The notes below the pieces were generated by a model. It ran no database searches, was not told the origin of the DNA, and saw only the letters and a list, made by a program, of their open reading frames with translations. DNA of 49,985 nucleotides from an uncultured Planctomycetaceae bacterium (lineage in GTDB: Bacteria > Planctomycetota > Planctomycetia > Planctomycetales > Planctomycetaceae), in NCBI GenBank assembly GCA_937916515.1, contig CALFSX010000267.1:1-49985 (forward strand). Reading direction: 5' to 3'. Shown in pieces: positions 9,498 to 17,729 of this stretch. Every line of letters begins with the position of its first letter. The first letter of the stretch is position 1. The translations under genes were made by a program, and so were the position numbers.

Positions 9498-10331
9498 TTA
9501 CAGGTCAATGCGATTGCGAATTGCGTTGTCGATTGCTGTTAGCGTTTTCTGAGCTGCTTCGTATTGCCTTGATGCAACCAGCAGGTTCACAAGTTCTGAA
9601 ACAGCCGTCACATTAGCCGCTTCCAGAAAGCCCTGCGTTACTTTTACATCGACGTCTTCGATGCCGGTTGTTCCGTTTGCGGCATAGAGAGTTTCCCCCA
9701 TCGCCGTGAGTTCAAGCGGATTTTGCGCCACCACAACTCTGATTTGCCCGACTGAGGTTGCTCCAGCATAGATCTGCCCGTCATTGGAAATCGTGATCGA
9801 CTCCGTTGAGGCATCTGCTGGTAGAATCAAATTTCCACTGGTTCCCTGCACGGGAAGATTGTCTGTGGTTACGATTCGTCCGGCAGTATCAACGTGGAAG
9901 CCGCCGTTTCTGGTGTACAGCGGGCCTTGCGGTCCTTCGACAACAAAGAAGCCCTCGCCTTCGATGGAAACATCCAGCGGACGGCCCGTTTGTTGAACTG
10001 GCCCGTTCGAAAAATCTGAAACGATGCCAAACATCGAGTTGCTATTGGGATTGTTGTTTGCACTCGCAGCTGCCGTGGAACCTGCAGGCGAACCGCTTCC
10101 GTTTGTGGCGGCATTTGACGCACCGTTTGTGGCAGCCGCCGCAGCCGCCGCTGCGGCGGACTGAGCGGCAGATTGTTGTTTGTCGTTCAGAAAACGACCA
10201 AACTCTGTTTGGTGCAGAATCCGACGCCGAAAGCCCGGCATGTGCGCGTTCGCCAGATTCTCTGACGCCACTGCATGTCGTTTTTCAGCAAAGGTCATGG
10301 CCTGAGCTGCGTTGTAGAGTCCTGAGAGCAT
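9498..10331 (-). CDS. flgF: FlgF-like rod protein with low-complexity insert
   Basis: A second FlgG/FlgF-family rod protein (277 residues). The N-terminal signature is present (ASENLANAHMPGFRRRILHQ), as are VQQTGRPLDVSIEGEGFFVV and the C-terminal helix (AVSELVNLLVASRQYEAAQK). Position just before flgG fits FlgF, the proximal-rod partner. The oddity is an Ala/Asn/Ser/Gly low-complexity stretch at residues 52-99, including about ten consecutive alanines, inserted directly after the N-terminal helix. In FlgG the equivalent short segment influences rod stiffness. This is the first gene of the minus-strand block; no clear ribosome-binding site or sigma promoter was recognised upstream. Confidence 0.88.
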   Translation of the reverse strand: MLSGLYNAAQAMTFAEKRHAVASENLANAHMPGFRRRILHQTEFGRFLNDKQQSAAQSAAAAAAAAATNGASNAATNGSGSPAGSTAAASANNNPNSNSMFGIVSDFSNGPVQQTGRPLDVSIEGEGFFVVEGPQGPLYTRNGGFHVDTAGRIVTTDNLPVQGTSGNLILPADASTESITISNDGQIYAGATSVGQIRVVVAQNPLELTAMGETLYAANGTTGIEDVDVKVTQGFLEAANVTAVSELVNLLVASRQYEAAQKTLTAIDNAIRNRIDL

Positions 10332-10944
10332 TTAATTTTCGGGGTTCAGGTTGCGGGCCTGGGTTCTGAACGGGCTGGCCGTTCAGCAATAACCGGGTCA
10401 GAGTCTTACGTAAAATGATGCGTGCAGGGCGCACATGATTCTTATGGTGACAACGGAGCGGCTCGGTGATTCAAACGTCCCACGTTTTTCCGCATAGCAC
10501 GCCACTGGTGCAAGGGCGAGGCCCTTGTTGGGTTGTGACGATCGCAAAGATTGTGCCAGTGGTGGCGGCAACGCCTGCAGTTTGAAGGCCATCAGTGTAT
10601 TCGCTGCTGAAACGGCAAATGCTGTGGCAACACTCAATTTCACGCATGGTCAATACTAGGCAAAATCCCCCGGAAACCAGTTCCGTCAATGGCGGAAGCA
10701 ATTTCCACGTGGTGGCGATTCGCAGCGATTGAACGCAGCTTGGAGGCGTGAGTGGTTTCACTCACGTGGCGGGATTCCACTCACGTGTGAAGGCGTCGCC
10801 TCACGTCTGCAACGTGCCCATGCCCGCAAACTTTGCCTAACCGTTACAAAGGTTAAGCGAAGAGGCAGCGAATCCGATGCTGATGAAGGACAGATTCTTT
10901 TTGGCGAAGCGTTGCTTCGTCGTGGGCCTCCGGCAAGCTTCATC
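10332..10944. promoter_or_regulatory. Divergent intergenic region between the two flagellar blocks
   Basis: These 613 bp separate the divergent flgF-like and fliL genes and must contain both promoters, though no sigma-28 or sigma-54 site could be recognised by eye. The region holds a full type-A repeat (10399-10527) and a cluster of short hairpins built on CGTGAGTG/CACTCACG (10747-10766), repeated as CCACTCACGTG at 10778-10788, then a GGCG/CGCC stem at 10792-10800. Reading frames through it are repeat-derived and not convincing. Confidence 0.55.
10399..10527 (-). repeat. Type-A dispersed repeat, copy 1
   Basis: A full-length copy (129 bp). It opens with CAGAGTCTTACGTAAAATGA, has the core GTGACAACGGAGCGGCTCGG and ends in the hairpin CAAGGGCGAGGCCCTTG. 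The variable stem is GTGC/GCAC. Orientation is given as minus because the hairpin end lies at the higher coordinate. Confidence 0.85.
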
Positions 10945-11481
10945 ATGGCAGAACCAGAAACACAATCAGAATCAGACGCCGGCGATCAGGCCGCGGCCAA
11001 AAAGGGAAGTATTGTCCCATGGCTGCTGGTGGGTATTGTGGCGGCAGGTCTTGGTGGCGCTGTGCCTATGTTTCTTCCGGAAGAAACCGTTGAAGAAGAT
11101 CCGGCGCCAAAGCCCATGTTTGAGCTTCCGACTCCGGAAAACACAATGTTCATTCCGTTTTCCGATCCGGAAGTGAAGGGCGACCAGCTTGTGGTCAACC
11201 TGAACGAAGGCAACCTCACGCGCTACCTGCGGATTGTTATCGAACTGCAGATACCCAAAGACTTCGAAACGGAGATTAAGGACAAGCTAAAAGAAAATCG
11301 CGTGCTGCTGCGAAGCTGGCTTATCAGCAAAATCTCAGACAAAGACCTGGAAAGCGTCCGCGGAGCTGCCGGTCAAAACCGCCTTCGCAGAGAAATTCAG
11401 GACCAATTCAATTCGGTGCTGTTTCCCGACGGCTACGATCGAATCTATGACGTTCTCTTTTACGAATTCGCCGTGCAATGA
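10945..11481 (+). CDS. fliL: Flagellar basal body-associated protein FliL
   Basis: FliL is a single-span inner-membrane protein that surrounds the stator units and supports torque. From the ATG at 10945 the product is 178 residues: a short acidic cytoplasmic tail, one membrane helix (about 22-44, IVPWLLVGIVAAGLGGAVPM) and a periplasmic domain with NLTRYLRIVIELQIPKD and the C-terminal YDVLFYEFAVQ. The frame is open back to 10729, but that extension runs through hairpin repeats and carries no family likeness. It heads the plus-strand block and overlaps fliM by 4 bp (ATGA). Confidence 0.88.
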   Translation: MAEPETQSESDAGDQAAAKKGSIVPWLLVGIVAAGLGGAVPMFLPEETVEEDPAPKPMFELPTPENTMFIPFSDPEVKGDQLVVNLNEGNLTRYLRIVIELQIPKDFETEIKDKLKENRVLLRSWLISKISDKDLESVRGAAGQNRLRREIQDQFNSVLFPDGYDRIYDVLFYEFAVQ

Positions 11482-12362
11482 CAGACTCAGAGAGTTTGAA
11501 GCCATTCAACTTTGCGTCGCCGGGCCACGTCAGTGGTTCCGTCAATCGCGCTTTGGACACGTGGCATCACCAGGCATGTGCGTTGCTGACAGAAAACTGG
11601 CAGAGCCTGCTGGGTGACGACATTTCTGTGAAGTGCGAAGGCGTGGATGTTGTATCGTGCAAAGTTGCTTACGAATCTGTGGCCGACCCGGGTTACGCGG
11701 CCAGCCTGAAAGTGGGGCCAGCCAATATGCCGGCTTTGGCAACATTTCCCGGACGTTTAGTCTGTACACTTGTGGAAGGGTTGTTGGGAAGCCAGGGCGA
11801 CGACTGGTCTGAATACAAGCCGCTTACCACCGTAGAATCTTCGATGCTGGAACTTCTTTGTGGCGAAGTCAGTCGAGCAATCGCGATGAGCTGGCCGGAA
11901 GTGATACCGCTGAAGTGCGAACTGGAATCGTGCGTGTTTCGCCCCAACCGTTCTCGCATTTTTGCACCCGACGAAAAAATGCTGCGACGACGTTTGGAAG
12001 TCACAACGGCTTTTGGAGCTGAAACAGCATGGTTGTTACTGCCTCAGGCTGGCCTCGCTGAATTAGGAATTTCCGACAGCGTGCTGACCGACGCTGCAGA
12101 AGTGATTCCTGACCCTCGGCTGCGAGAAATCGCCAAACAGTTGCCGGTGGAAATCGTCGTTAGTCTGGGCCACACAAAGGTTACTCTGGCAGAAATGAAT
12201 CAACTGGAAATCGGTGACTTTTTGGTGTTGGATCAAGCTCTTTCGCAGCCGGTGGAAGCCACTTTGGACGGCGAACTGCAGTGGCTGGGAATGCCGTGTC
12301 GCATCGGACGTCGTCAGGGAATTGAAATTATTGCGTCTAACAAGCGGCAGGGGGGAACATGA
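11478..12362 (+). CDS. fliM: Flagellar motor switch protein FliM
   Basis: FliM is the middle C-ring protein that links FliG to FliN. The 294-residue product has the CheC-like middle domain (TLVEGLLGSQGDDW around residues 96-109, then LTTVESSMLELL) and a C-terminal SpoA domain (residues about 215-290, VEIVVSLGHTKVTLAEMNQL). It starts almost directly with FNFASPGHVSGSVNRALDTW, equivalent to the first helix of the middle domain, so the usual N-terminal CheY-P-binding LSQ.EID.LL segment is absent. The start overlaps fliL by 4 bp and the end overlaps fliN by 4 bp, indicating coupled translation. Confidence 0.88.
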   Translation: MTDSESLKPFNFASPGHVSGSVNRALDTWHHQACALLTENWQSLLGDDISVKCEGVDVVSCKVAYESVADPGYAASLKVGPANMPALATFPGRLVCTLVEGLLGSQGDDWSEYKPLTTVESSMLELLCGEVSRAIAMSWPEVIPLKCELESCVFRPNRSRIFAPDEKMLRRRLEVTTAFGAETAWLLLPQAGLAELGISDSVLTDAAEVIPDPRLREIAKQLPVEIVVSLGHTKVTLAEMNQLEIGDFLVLDQALSQPVEATLDGELQWLGMPCRIGRRQGIEIIASNKRQGGT

Positions 12363-12784
12363 GCGATCCATCATCTGCAGCGGCTGATGTTGAAGAAAAA
12401 GCATCTCCGTCATACACACCCGCTGAGAACCTCAGCGCTGGGGCCGATCAAATTGGAGTTCAGGAAGCAAACCCGGTGGAATTTCCAGAAGCTCAAACAC
12501 GTTCATCCAATCAGTCACTATCTTTGGACCGCTTTGCTGATGTTCAGGTGGAACTTTCCGTAGAAATCGGGCGAGTATCCATGCCTATTGGCGAGCTGAT
12601 GAAGCTGGGCCAGGGGGCTGTCGTGAAACTCGATCGCGACATTGTGTCTCCCGTCAACGTGATGGCACAAGGAGTTCTAATCGCCAGTGGTGAAGTGGTG
12701 GTGATTGAAGATCGCTATGCCATTCGCATTACATCGATTCACGGACCAAAGGGGCAGGCCTCCGGCGATGCAAGGGGAATGTAA
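12359..12784 (+). CDS. fliN: Flagellar motor switch protein FliN
   Basis: FliN forms the lower C-ring and binds export cargo complexes. The 141-residue product has a polar, poorly conserved N-terminal half and a SpoA/FliN domain at about 57-130, with VQVELSVEIGRVSMPIGELM and the later ASGEVVVIEDRYAIRITSI. Length and domain order are normal. It overlaps fliM by 4 bp at the 5' end, and its TAA stop shares one base with the fliO ATG (TAATG). Confidence 0.92.
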   Translation: MSDPSSAAADVEEKASPSYTPAENLSAGADQIGVQEANPVEFPEAQTRSSNQSLSLDRFADVQVELSVEIGRVSMPIGELMKLGQGAVVKLDRDIVSPVNVMAQGVLIASGEVVVIEDRYAIRITSIHGPKGQASGDARGM

Positions 12785-13437
12785 TGAAGACGCCGCAGAG
12801 AAACACACGCTGCGCTTCTGCGGTTGCTTTGCTGGTAGCCGTTTTCTGTCTTGCGTGTCATTCAGGCTGCGCAATCGCTCAGGTGCCAGCCACGGCCGTC
12901 ACAAACGGATCTGGGATCATCGCGCAAGGCGGCTTGACCGCTGGTGGAACAATCAAAACCGCTAACAATCAGCGGGCTTTGTTGCTGTCGCTACGGTCGC
13001 AAAGCGAAGCGGCAGATCCCGGCTCGCCTGCAGAGCCCTTCATTGATCTCACGCAGCCAATCACAACACCTCAAGTGGCTACAGAAGATGGCATCAATCA
13101 GGATTCCATTATCAATCTGGCCATCTGGATGGTCGTCATTATGTGCCTTTGCGGTCTGACAGTGCTGGGCCTGCGAAGAATGAGTGTTCGCCAAATAAAG
13201 GTTGGCCAGGTGGCTGGTACTTCGCGAGTAGTAGACACATTGAATCTTGGCAAGCATCGTTTTGTACAGCTAATTGAAATTGGCGGACGCAGCGTCTTAG
13301 TGGCGTCAGACGCCAGCGGAATTCGATCTGTTCTGCCCATGGTTGATCAGTTTTCAGACACGTTATTTGAAGAAGCCGCCGACTCGATTTCCGGCCCCCA
13401 AACTTCGTCTCGCGAATTTTCGCAACTGGATCGGTAG
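12784..13437 (+). CDS. fliO: Flagellar biosynthesis protein FliO-like
   Basis: FliO helps assemble the FliP ring of the export gate. The 217-residue product has a signal-like hydrophobic N-terminus (residues 11-32), a periplasmic linker, one membrane helix at about 109-130 (INLAIWMVVIMCLCGLTVLG) and a cytoplasmic FliO domain with VDTLNLGKHRFVQLIEIGGR followed by SVLVASDASGIRSV. It sits between fliN and fliP, the canonical position, with a 1-bp overlap to fliN and 10 bp to the fliP start. The extra N-terminal segment makes it longer than the enterobacterial protein. Confidence 0.82.
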   Translation: MKTPQRNTRCASAVALLVAVFCLACHSGCAIAQVPATAVTNGSGIIAQGGLTAGGTIKTANNQRALLLSLRSQSEAADPGSPAEPFIDLTQPITTPQVATEDGINQDSIINLAIWMVVIMCLCGLTVLGLRRMSVRQIKVGQVAGTSRVVDTLNLGKHRFVQLIEIGGRSVLVASDASGIRSVLPMVDQFSDTLFEEAADSISGPQTSSREFSQLDR

Positions 13438-13447
13438 AGCAGCGACC

Positions 13448-14128
13448 ATGATGGAAGGTGCCGAAACAATTCAGCGAGTTCTGGAATCCGAAGGGATGCA
13501 GGAACTTTCGCCGCAACTGAAGGTCGCCCTGTTTCTGGGCGGAATGGCCTTCATTTCGTCGGCGCTGGTCACAATGACGGCGTTTACACGGATTGTGATT
13601 GTGCTGTCGTTTGTTCGCCGAGCACTCGCGACTCAGGAAATTCCGCCCACTCAGGTCATCATCGGGCTGTCGATGTTTCTGACGTTTTTTGTGATGGGCC
13701 CCACAATTTCCACGATCGAAAAGGACGCTCTGGCGCCTTACATGGAAGACAGTATCACCGGGGTTGAAGCAGTCGACATTGCCAGTTCGGCACTGCAGGA
13801 CTTCATGCTGAGGCAAACCAGAAAACGCGATATCGCGTTGTTTGCCGGCATGGCGAAGATCACTTCGATTTCAACGCCGCAGGATACCCCCATGCGAGTT
13901 CTGATTCCGGCCTATGTAATCAGCGAATTGAAAACAGCCTTCATCATGGGCTTCTGCATCTATATTCCGTTCATTCTAATCGACCTTGTGGTGTCAATTA
14001 TCTTGATGTCCCTGGGCATGATGATGATGCCGCCAATGGTAATTTCAACTCCCTTCAAGTTGCTGCTGTTTGTGGTCGTGGACGGTTGGGTATTGATTGC
14101 TCAGGCACTTAGTATGAGTTTTCGTTGA
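13448..14128 (+). CDS. fliP: Flagellar export gate protein FliP
   Basis: FliP forms the pentameric core of the type III export gate in the inner membrane. The 226-residue product from ATG 13448 carries FIXED family segments: ALVTMTAFTRIVIVLSFVRR, GLSMFLTFFVMGP, and the C-terminal block from RVLIPAYVISELKTAFIMGF to MMMPPMVISTPFKLLLFVVV. An in-frame start at 13343 lies inside fliO and adds basic residues without family likeness. Many FliP proteins have a cleavable signal peptide, which is not obvious here. fliQ and fliR, usually next, do not follow. Confidence 0.94.
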   Translation: MMEGAETIQRVLESEGMQELSPQLKVALFLGGMAFISSALVTMTAFTRIVIVLSFVRRALATQEIPPTQVIIGLSMFLTFFVMGPTISTIEKDALAPYMEDSITGVEAVDIASSALQDFMLRQTRKRDIALFAGMAKITSISTPQDTPMRVLIPAYVISELKTAFIMGFCIYIPFILIDLVVSIILMSLGMMMMPPMVISTPFKLLLFVVVDGWVLIAQALSMSFR

Positions 14129-14140
14129 CGACTTCATTCC

Positions 14141-14225
14141 CAAGGGCTTCGCCCTTGACCCGGTGGCGTGGCACGCAGCAGCACGTGGGGCGATGGAATC
14201 GCCGAGCCGCGACGTTGTCGCTGCG
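14141..14225 (+). repeat. Type-A dispersed repeat, copy 2 (truncated)
   Basis: The copy begins 13 bp after the fliP stop with the perfect hairpin CAAGGGCTTCGCCCTTG and continues through GGCGTGG and ATCGCCGAGCCGCGACGTTG. It ends about 14225 without the variable hairpin or the AAGACTCTAA end. The hairpin could also act as the 3' boundary of the fliL-fliP transcript, though no T-run follows. Confidence 0.8.
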
Positions 14226-14347
14226 GGCAGCTTGTCGGCAGCTTGCCGTAGAACTAATTACTGAAACATAACTAACCACTGCCCGGCATAAGTTGGCAGA
14301 CCACCTGGCTCTGGGCCACTTCGCCTGGATCTGTGCGATGTGCGGTG

Positions 14348-14377
14348 GCTGCTGCTACTGCTACTGCTACTGCTACT
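14348..14377. repeat. GCTACT hexamer microsatellite
   Basis: Two GCT triplets followed by four GCTACT units lie in the fliP-flhA gap, 31 bp before the flhA start. Being a multiple of three, length changes would not shift a frame, but there is no gene here; any effect would be on spacing upstream of flhA. Confidence 0.85.
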
Positions 14378-14407
14378 AAATCTCGACGCTTGAACCACTG
14401 TTAAATC

Positions 14408-16504
14408 ATGGCCAACCCTTCCAAAACAATTGCTCCCGAACGCGGCCTGCTGCAAAACAGCGAGAGTTTGCTGTCGTTTGGAATGTTGGGGGGCCTGATT
14501 GTGATGCTGGTACCGCTGCCACCGGCACTGCTGGACGCATTGCTGGCGATGAATCTGGGGCTCACGTTTCTGTTGCTGCTGATAACGCTAAGCACAAAGC
14601 GAGCGTTGGAGCTTTCCGTTTTTCCTTCGCTGCTGCTGCTGTTGACGCTGTTTCGCCTGTCACTGAATGTTGCCACCACGCGACTGATTCTGCTGGACGG
14701 CGATGCAGGCTTGATTGTGACGGCATTCGGAAATTACGTTGTCGGCGGGCAGTTGGTTGTCGGTTTGGTCATCTTTCTGATTCTGATAACGATTCAGTTT
14801 ATGGTGATCACAAAAGGTGCTGGCCGAATTTCTGAAGTGGCCGCCCGGTTTACTCTGGACGCTATGCCCGGCAAGCAAATGGCCATCGACGCAGAACTCA
14901 GCGCCGGTGCTATCGACGAAGTTGTCGCGCGTAAACGCCGCACCGAACTGTCTCGGGAAACCGAGTTCTACGGTGCGATGGACGGTGCCAGTAAATTCGT
15001 GCGAGGCGATTCTATTGCGGGCTTGATTATCACCGCAGTCAACCTGCTGGGTGGAGTCGTGATTGGGCTGATGCACGGTCTGTCTTTCGGCGATTCCGTT
15101 ACAACGTATTCGATCCTGACGGTTGGCGACGGGCTGGTTTCGCAGATTCCCGCGTTGGTGATCGCCACCACAGCCGGTATTCTGGTGACGAAGACAACAT
15201 CAGAACACAGCCTCGGCGACGAAATTCAAGGGCAGCTGCTTCGCCGCAACCAGCCAATCTATATTGGTGCCGGCGTTTTGGCCACGATGGGATTGATTCC
15301 CGGTTTGCCGAAGCTGCCGTTTTTCGGCATCGCGGCAGCGTTGTTGTTATTGCTGAACAGAGAAGATCCAACCGCCGAAATCGAAGTTGAAGAAGCCGCA
15401 GCAGCGGAAGGCGCGGCTCCCGCAGAATCGGAGTCCGATCAGATTGACGAATTTCTGTTGGCGGATCGAGCTGTTTTGGAAGTGGGTGCTCAGCTGGTTC
15501 CGTCAATCGCATCTGGTGCATCGAAGGGCCTGGCTGATCGAATCACCACACTTCGCAAGGAACTTTCGCGAGCCAACGGCGTTTGGATTCCGCCTGTTCG
15601 CGTCAACAGCAATCTGTTGCTGCAGCCCGACGAATATCGAATTATCGTCGCTGGTCGAACTGTAGCGACGTCCGAAGTGCTGAAGGATCACCTATTGGCA
15701 ATTTTGCCGGATCATCACAACGTGTCAGTTCCAGGCATCAACACTCACGAGCCATCGTTTGGCCTGGCAGCTCGCTGGGTGGCGGAAGCGGATCGACGTA
15801 TTGCCGAAGTTCAGGGCTGCACGGTTGTTGACCCTTTAAGTGTGCTGATTACGCATCTTGGCGAAGTGCTGAAAAAACATTCTCACGAACTGCTGACGCT
15901 GGAATCACTGAAACAAATGCTGAAGCGAGTTGAAAAATTCGCCCCCACGGTGGTGGAAGAAATTCGTCCGGAAACGCTCCGCATGGGAACTCTGCATCAG
16001 GTATTGGTGCAGTTGGCTGAAGACAGAATTCCGCTGAATGACCTGGCCCTGATTCTGGAATCAATCGTGAATCATGCTGCCACCGTTCAGGAAGTGAACG
16101 CGTTAACGGATAAAGTTCGATCAGATCTTGGCCGCCTTGTGTGCGAACGTTTCCGCAATCAGGAGGGCATGTTGCGAGTCATCACGCTGGCTCCTCAACT
16201 GGACAGCCAGCTAAGACAATCCATGCATGAAGGCCAGCTGGCAATTGGACCAGTACCGCTGGGCAATCTTATCCAACAGGTGGCAGCTGCCTGGCAGGAT
16301 AGTCACCGAAAACAACAGGATGCCGCCTTGCTTGTGGACAAAGCGTTGCGTCGCCCTTTGAAACAAGTGCTGGCGAGATCTGTCGCTGAACTTGGAATAA
16401 TCGGCTATCAGGAGGTGCCCTTCGACATGATTATCGATTCCGTATCCATGATTCCTCACGAAGCCATCTTCCCAGCTCGCCCCAAAGAACAAGCCGCCGC
16501 GTAA
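14408..16504 (+). CDS. flhA: Flagellar export gate protein FlhA
   Basis: FlhA is the large inner-membrane export-gate component whose cytoplasmic ring receives chaperone-cargo complexes. The 698-residue product has about eight membrane helices in residues 20-315 and a cytoplasmic domain to the end. The FHIPEP signature is intact: RFTLDAMPGKQMAIDAELSA at residues 147-166. Length is normal. It starts 280 bp after fliP, separated by a truncated type-A repeat and a hexamer microsatellite, so it is probably transcribed from its own promoter. Confidence 0.97.
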   Translation: MANPSKTIAPERGLLQNSESLLSFGMLGGLIVMLVPLPPALLDALLAMNLGLTFLLLLITLSTKRALELSVFPSLLLLLTLFRLSLNVATTRLILLDGDAGLIVTAFGNYVVGGQLVVGLVIFLILITIQFMVITKGAGRISEVAARFTLDAMPGKQMAIDAELSAGAIDEVVARKRRTELSRETEFYGAMDGASKFVRGDSIAGLIITAVNLLGGVVIGLMHGLSFGDSVTTYSILTVGDGLVSQIPALVIATTAGILVTKTTSEHSLGDEIQGQLLRRNQPIYIGAGVLATMGLIPGLPKLPFFGIAAALLLLLNREDPTAEIEVEEAAAAEGAAPAESESDQIDEFLLADRAVLEVGAQLVPSIASGASKGLADRITTLRKELSRANGVWIPPVRVNSNLLLQPDEYRIIVAGRTVATSEVLKDHLLAILPDHHNVSVPGINTHEPSFGLAARWVAEADRRIAEVQGCTVVDPLSVLITHLGEVLKKHSHELLTLESLKQMLKRVEKFAPTVVEEIRPETLRMGTLHQVLVQLAEDRIPLNDLALILESIVNHAATVQEVNALTDKVRSDLGRLVCERFRNQEGMLRVITLAPQLDSQLRQSMHEGQLAIGPVPLGNLIQQVAAAWQDSHRKQQDAALLVDKALRRPLKQVLARSVAELGIIGYQEVPFDMIIDSVSMIPHEAIFPARPKEQAAA

Positions 16505-16535
16505 AGCTGAAGACTAACATCTCGGAAAGTCCCAT

Positions 16536-16745
16536 TTGTCCACTGAGTCACGAAAACTAAACGAACGCACCATCGTTAACGGCATCGGCCTGGTAATGAC
16601 ATCCGCCATTTTTTTGGTGTGTGCTTATCGGCAGGTGGGTCTTTCCACAGCCGTTATTCGAGCAGTCGTGTGCGGATTGTTATGTGCCACAGCGGTGCGG
16701 GTTTTGTCGAGAGTTATCGCAGCCGCGTCCGACGACGACGAATAA
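16536..16745 (+). CDS. Small two-helix membrane protein, unknown
   Basis: A 69-residue protein with two likely membrane helices (GIGLVMTSAIFLVCAYR around 17-33 and AVIRAVVCGLLCATAVRVL around 39-57) and an acidic DDDE tail. The start is a TTG 31 bp after the flhA stop; the only internal ATG would remove most of the first helix. I do not recognise a family. Its place directly behind flhA suggests co-transcription, and a link with the flagellar system is inferred only from that. Confidence 0.55.
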   Translation: MSTESRKLNERTIVNGIGLVMTSAIFLVCAYRQVGLSTAVIRAVVCGLLCATAVRVLSRVIAAASDDDE

Positions 16746-16820
16746 GAAAAGTGCGGCATGCTTCTGTGAGTTAGCTCGCCAGCATGCCCGAAGAGACAGA
16801 TATCCGAAAGGCGATTTATC

Positions 16821-17054
16821 ATGCCAGTTCTAAAGCGATCAGCAGCAACAATTCAGACGGGAACATCCGTGCGAGTTCCTGAATACGGAGCGACTTCGGC
16901 CAGTTCTTCGCAGAAATTCACCGCGTCCAGTGCGCCGAGTCATCAACACGGATCACCGTCGGTTGACGTTGTTCGCAACAACGCGGGCGACGTCATTCAG
17001 ATTATGGTGCGTTGTGCCTGTGGAGAAGTCACTAATATCAATTGTGACTACTAA
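16821..17054 (+). CDS. Small Cys-motif protein, unknown
   Basis: A 77-residue protein: a Ser/Thr-rich, probably disordered first half, then a compact C-terminus with VRNNAGDVIQIMVRCACGEV and a final NCDY. The pattern C.CG...I.C.Y resembles half of a metal-binding knuckle, so metal-dependent dimerisation is possible but not shown. An AAAGG ribosome-binding site precedes the ATG. It follows flhA and the small membrane protein in the same direction. Confidence 0.6.
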   Translation: MPVLKRSAATIQTGTSVRVPEYGATSASSSQKFTASSAPSHQHGSPSVDVVRNNAGDVIQIMVRCACGEVTNINCDY

Positions 17055-17171
17055 CCCTGAATGATCGACGTGTCGGATGGCACCGTTACGAAGTCCCTTG
17101 AAAGCCGCCGATCTGCTTTTCCGGATCCGGCCGCAATTACGCAGCACCACCCGTACTAACGGCTTGCAATC

Positions 17172-17729
17172 ATGAAACTATCACACCTCACCACAATCGG
17201 ACTTTGCGTATTCCTGCTGTCAATGTCTACGGGCTGTTCCCTGCTGCCACAGAAGACACAGCCATGTTGTTCTCAATGCCAGAATAGATGCTGTTCAAAA
17301 TCCAAAACAGCCAGGCAACCGGTTGTGAAGCAGCAGTTTATCTGCAACGACTGTCTGGCGTCATCTGGTCAAGCAGAATTGCAAGGGCTGCAACAGGCGT
17401 CATCGTATGATGACTCGTTTCCACCGGTGGCAAACGGATGGGCAGAAACGAAGTCGGATCCACGCCTGGGTATGTTGATGATGCAGGTTAGTCAGCTGGA
17501 AGAACAACGCCAGGCTGACGATCAGTCTCTACGCACACTTTCAAAGTCAATTGACTCCATGAACAAGGAACTTGGCGGGCTGTCTGCCGAAGTTAAGTTC
17601 TGGAAAAACGAAGTCAAACGAGTGGAAGAGGAAACAATTGCCCAACAAAGAGCAGACCTTGCCTCGTTCAACACTCTGGGAGAACTTGTGCAACAACTTC
17701 CTCGTGCCAGCAACAGCGACAGTCGGTAA
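17172..17729 (+). CDS. Cys-rich coiled-coil lipoprotein, unknown
   Basis: A 185-residue predicted lipoprotein. The signal peptide ends in the lipobox MSTGC, with acylated Cys22. The next about 40 residues are Cys-rich (CCSQCQNRCC and later ICNDC), suggesting metal binding or disulfides. Residues about 105-170 form a predicted coiled coil (QLEEQRQADDQSLRTLSKSI). No enzyme domain is seen. It is the last plus-strand gene of the flagellar neighbourhood, about 120 bp behind the small Cys-motif protein; a role at the cell envelope is inferred only. Confidence 0.75.
   Translation: MKLSHLTTIGLCVFLLSMSTGCSLLPQKTQPCCSQCQNRCCSKSKTARQPVVKQQFICNDCLASSGQAELQGLQQASSYDDSFPPVANGWAETKSDPRLGMLMMQVSQLEEQRQADDQSLRTLSKSIDSMNKELGGLSAEVKFWKNEVKRVEEETIAQQRADLASFNTLGELVQQLPRASNSDSR

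Noticed and set aside
10471-10761. Short frames through the divergent flagellar intergenic region
   Set aside because: They consist largely of type-A repeat and hairpin sequence.
13139-13816. A 225-residue open frame on the minus strand
   Set aside because: Antisense to fliO and fliP; His/Arg/Gln-rich composition and no start signal.
14141-14157. CAAGGGC/GCCCTTG hairpin after fliP as an intrinsic terminator
   Set aside because: The same hairpin ends every type-A repeat and has no T-run; it is better explained as part of the repeat.
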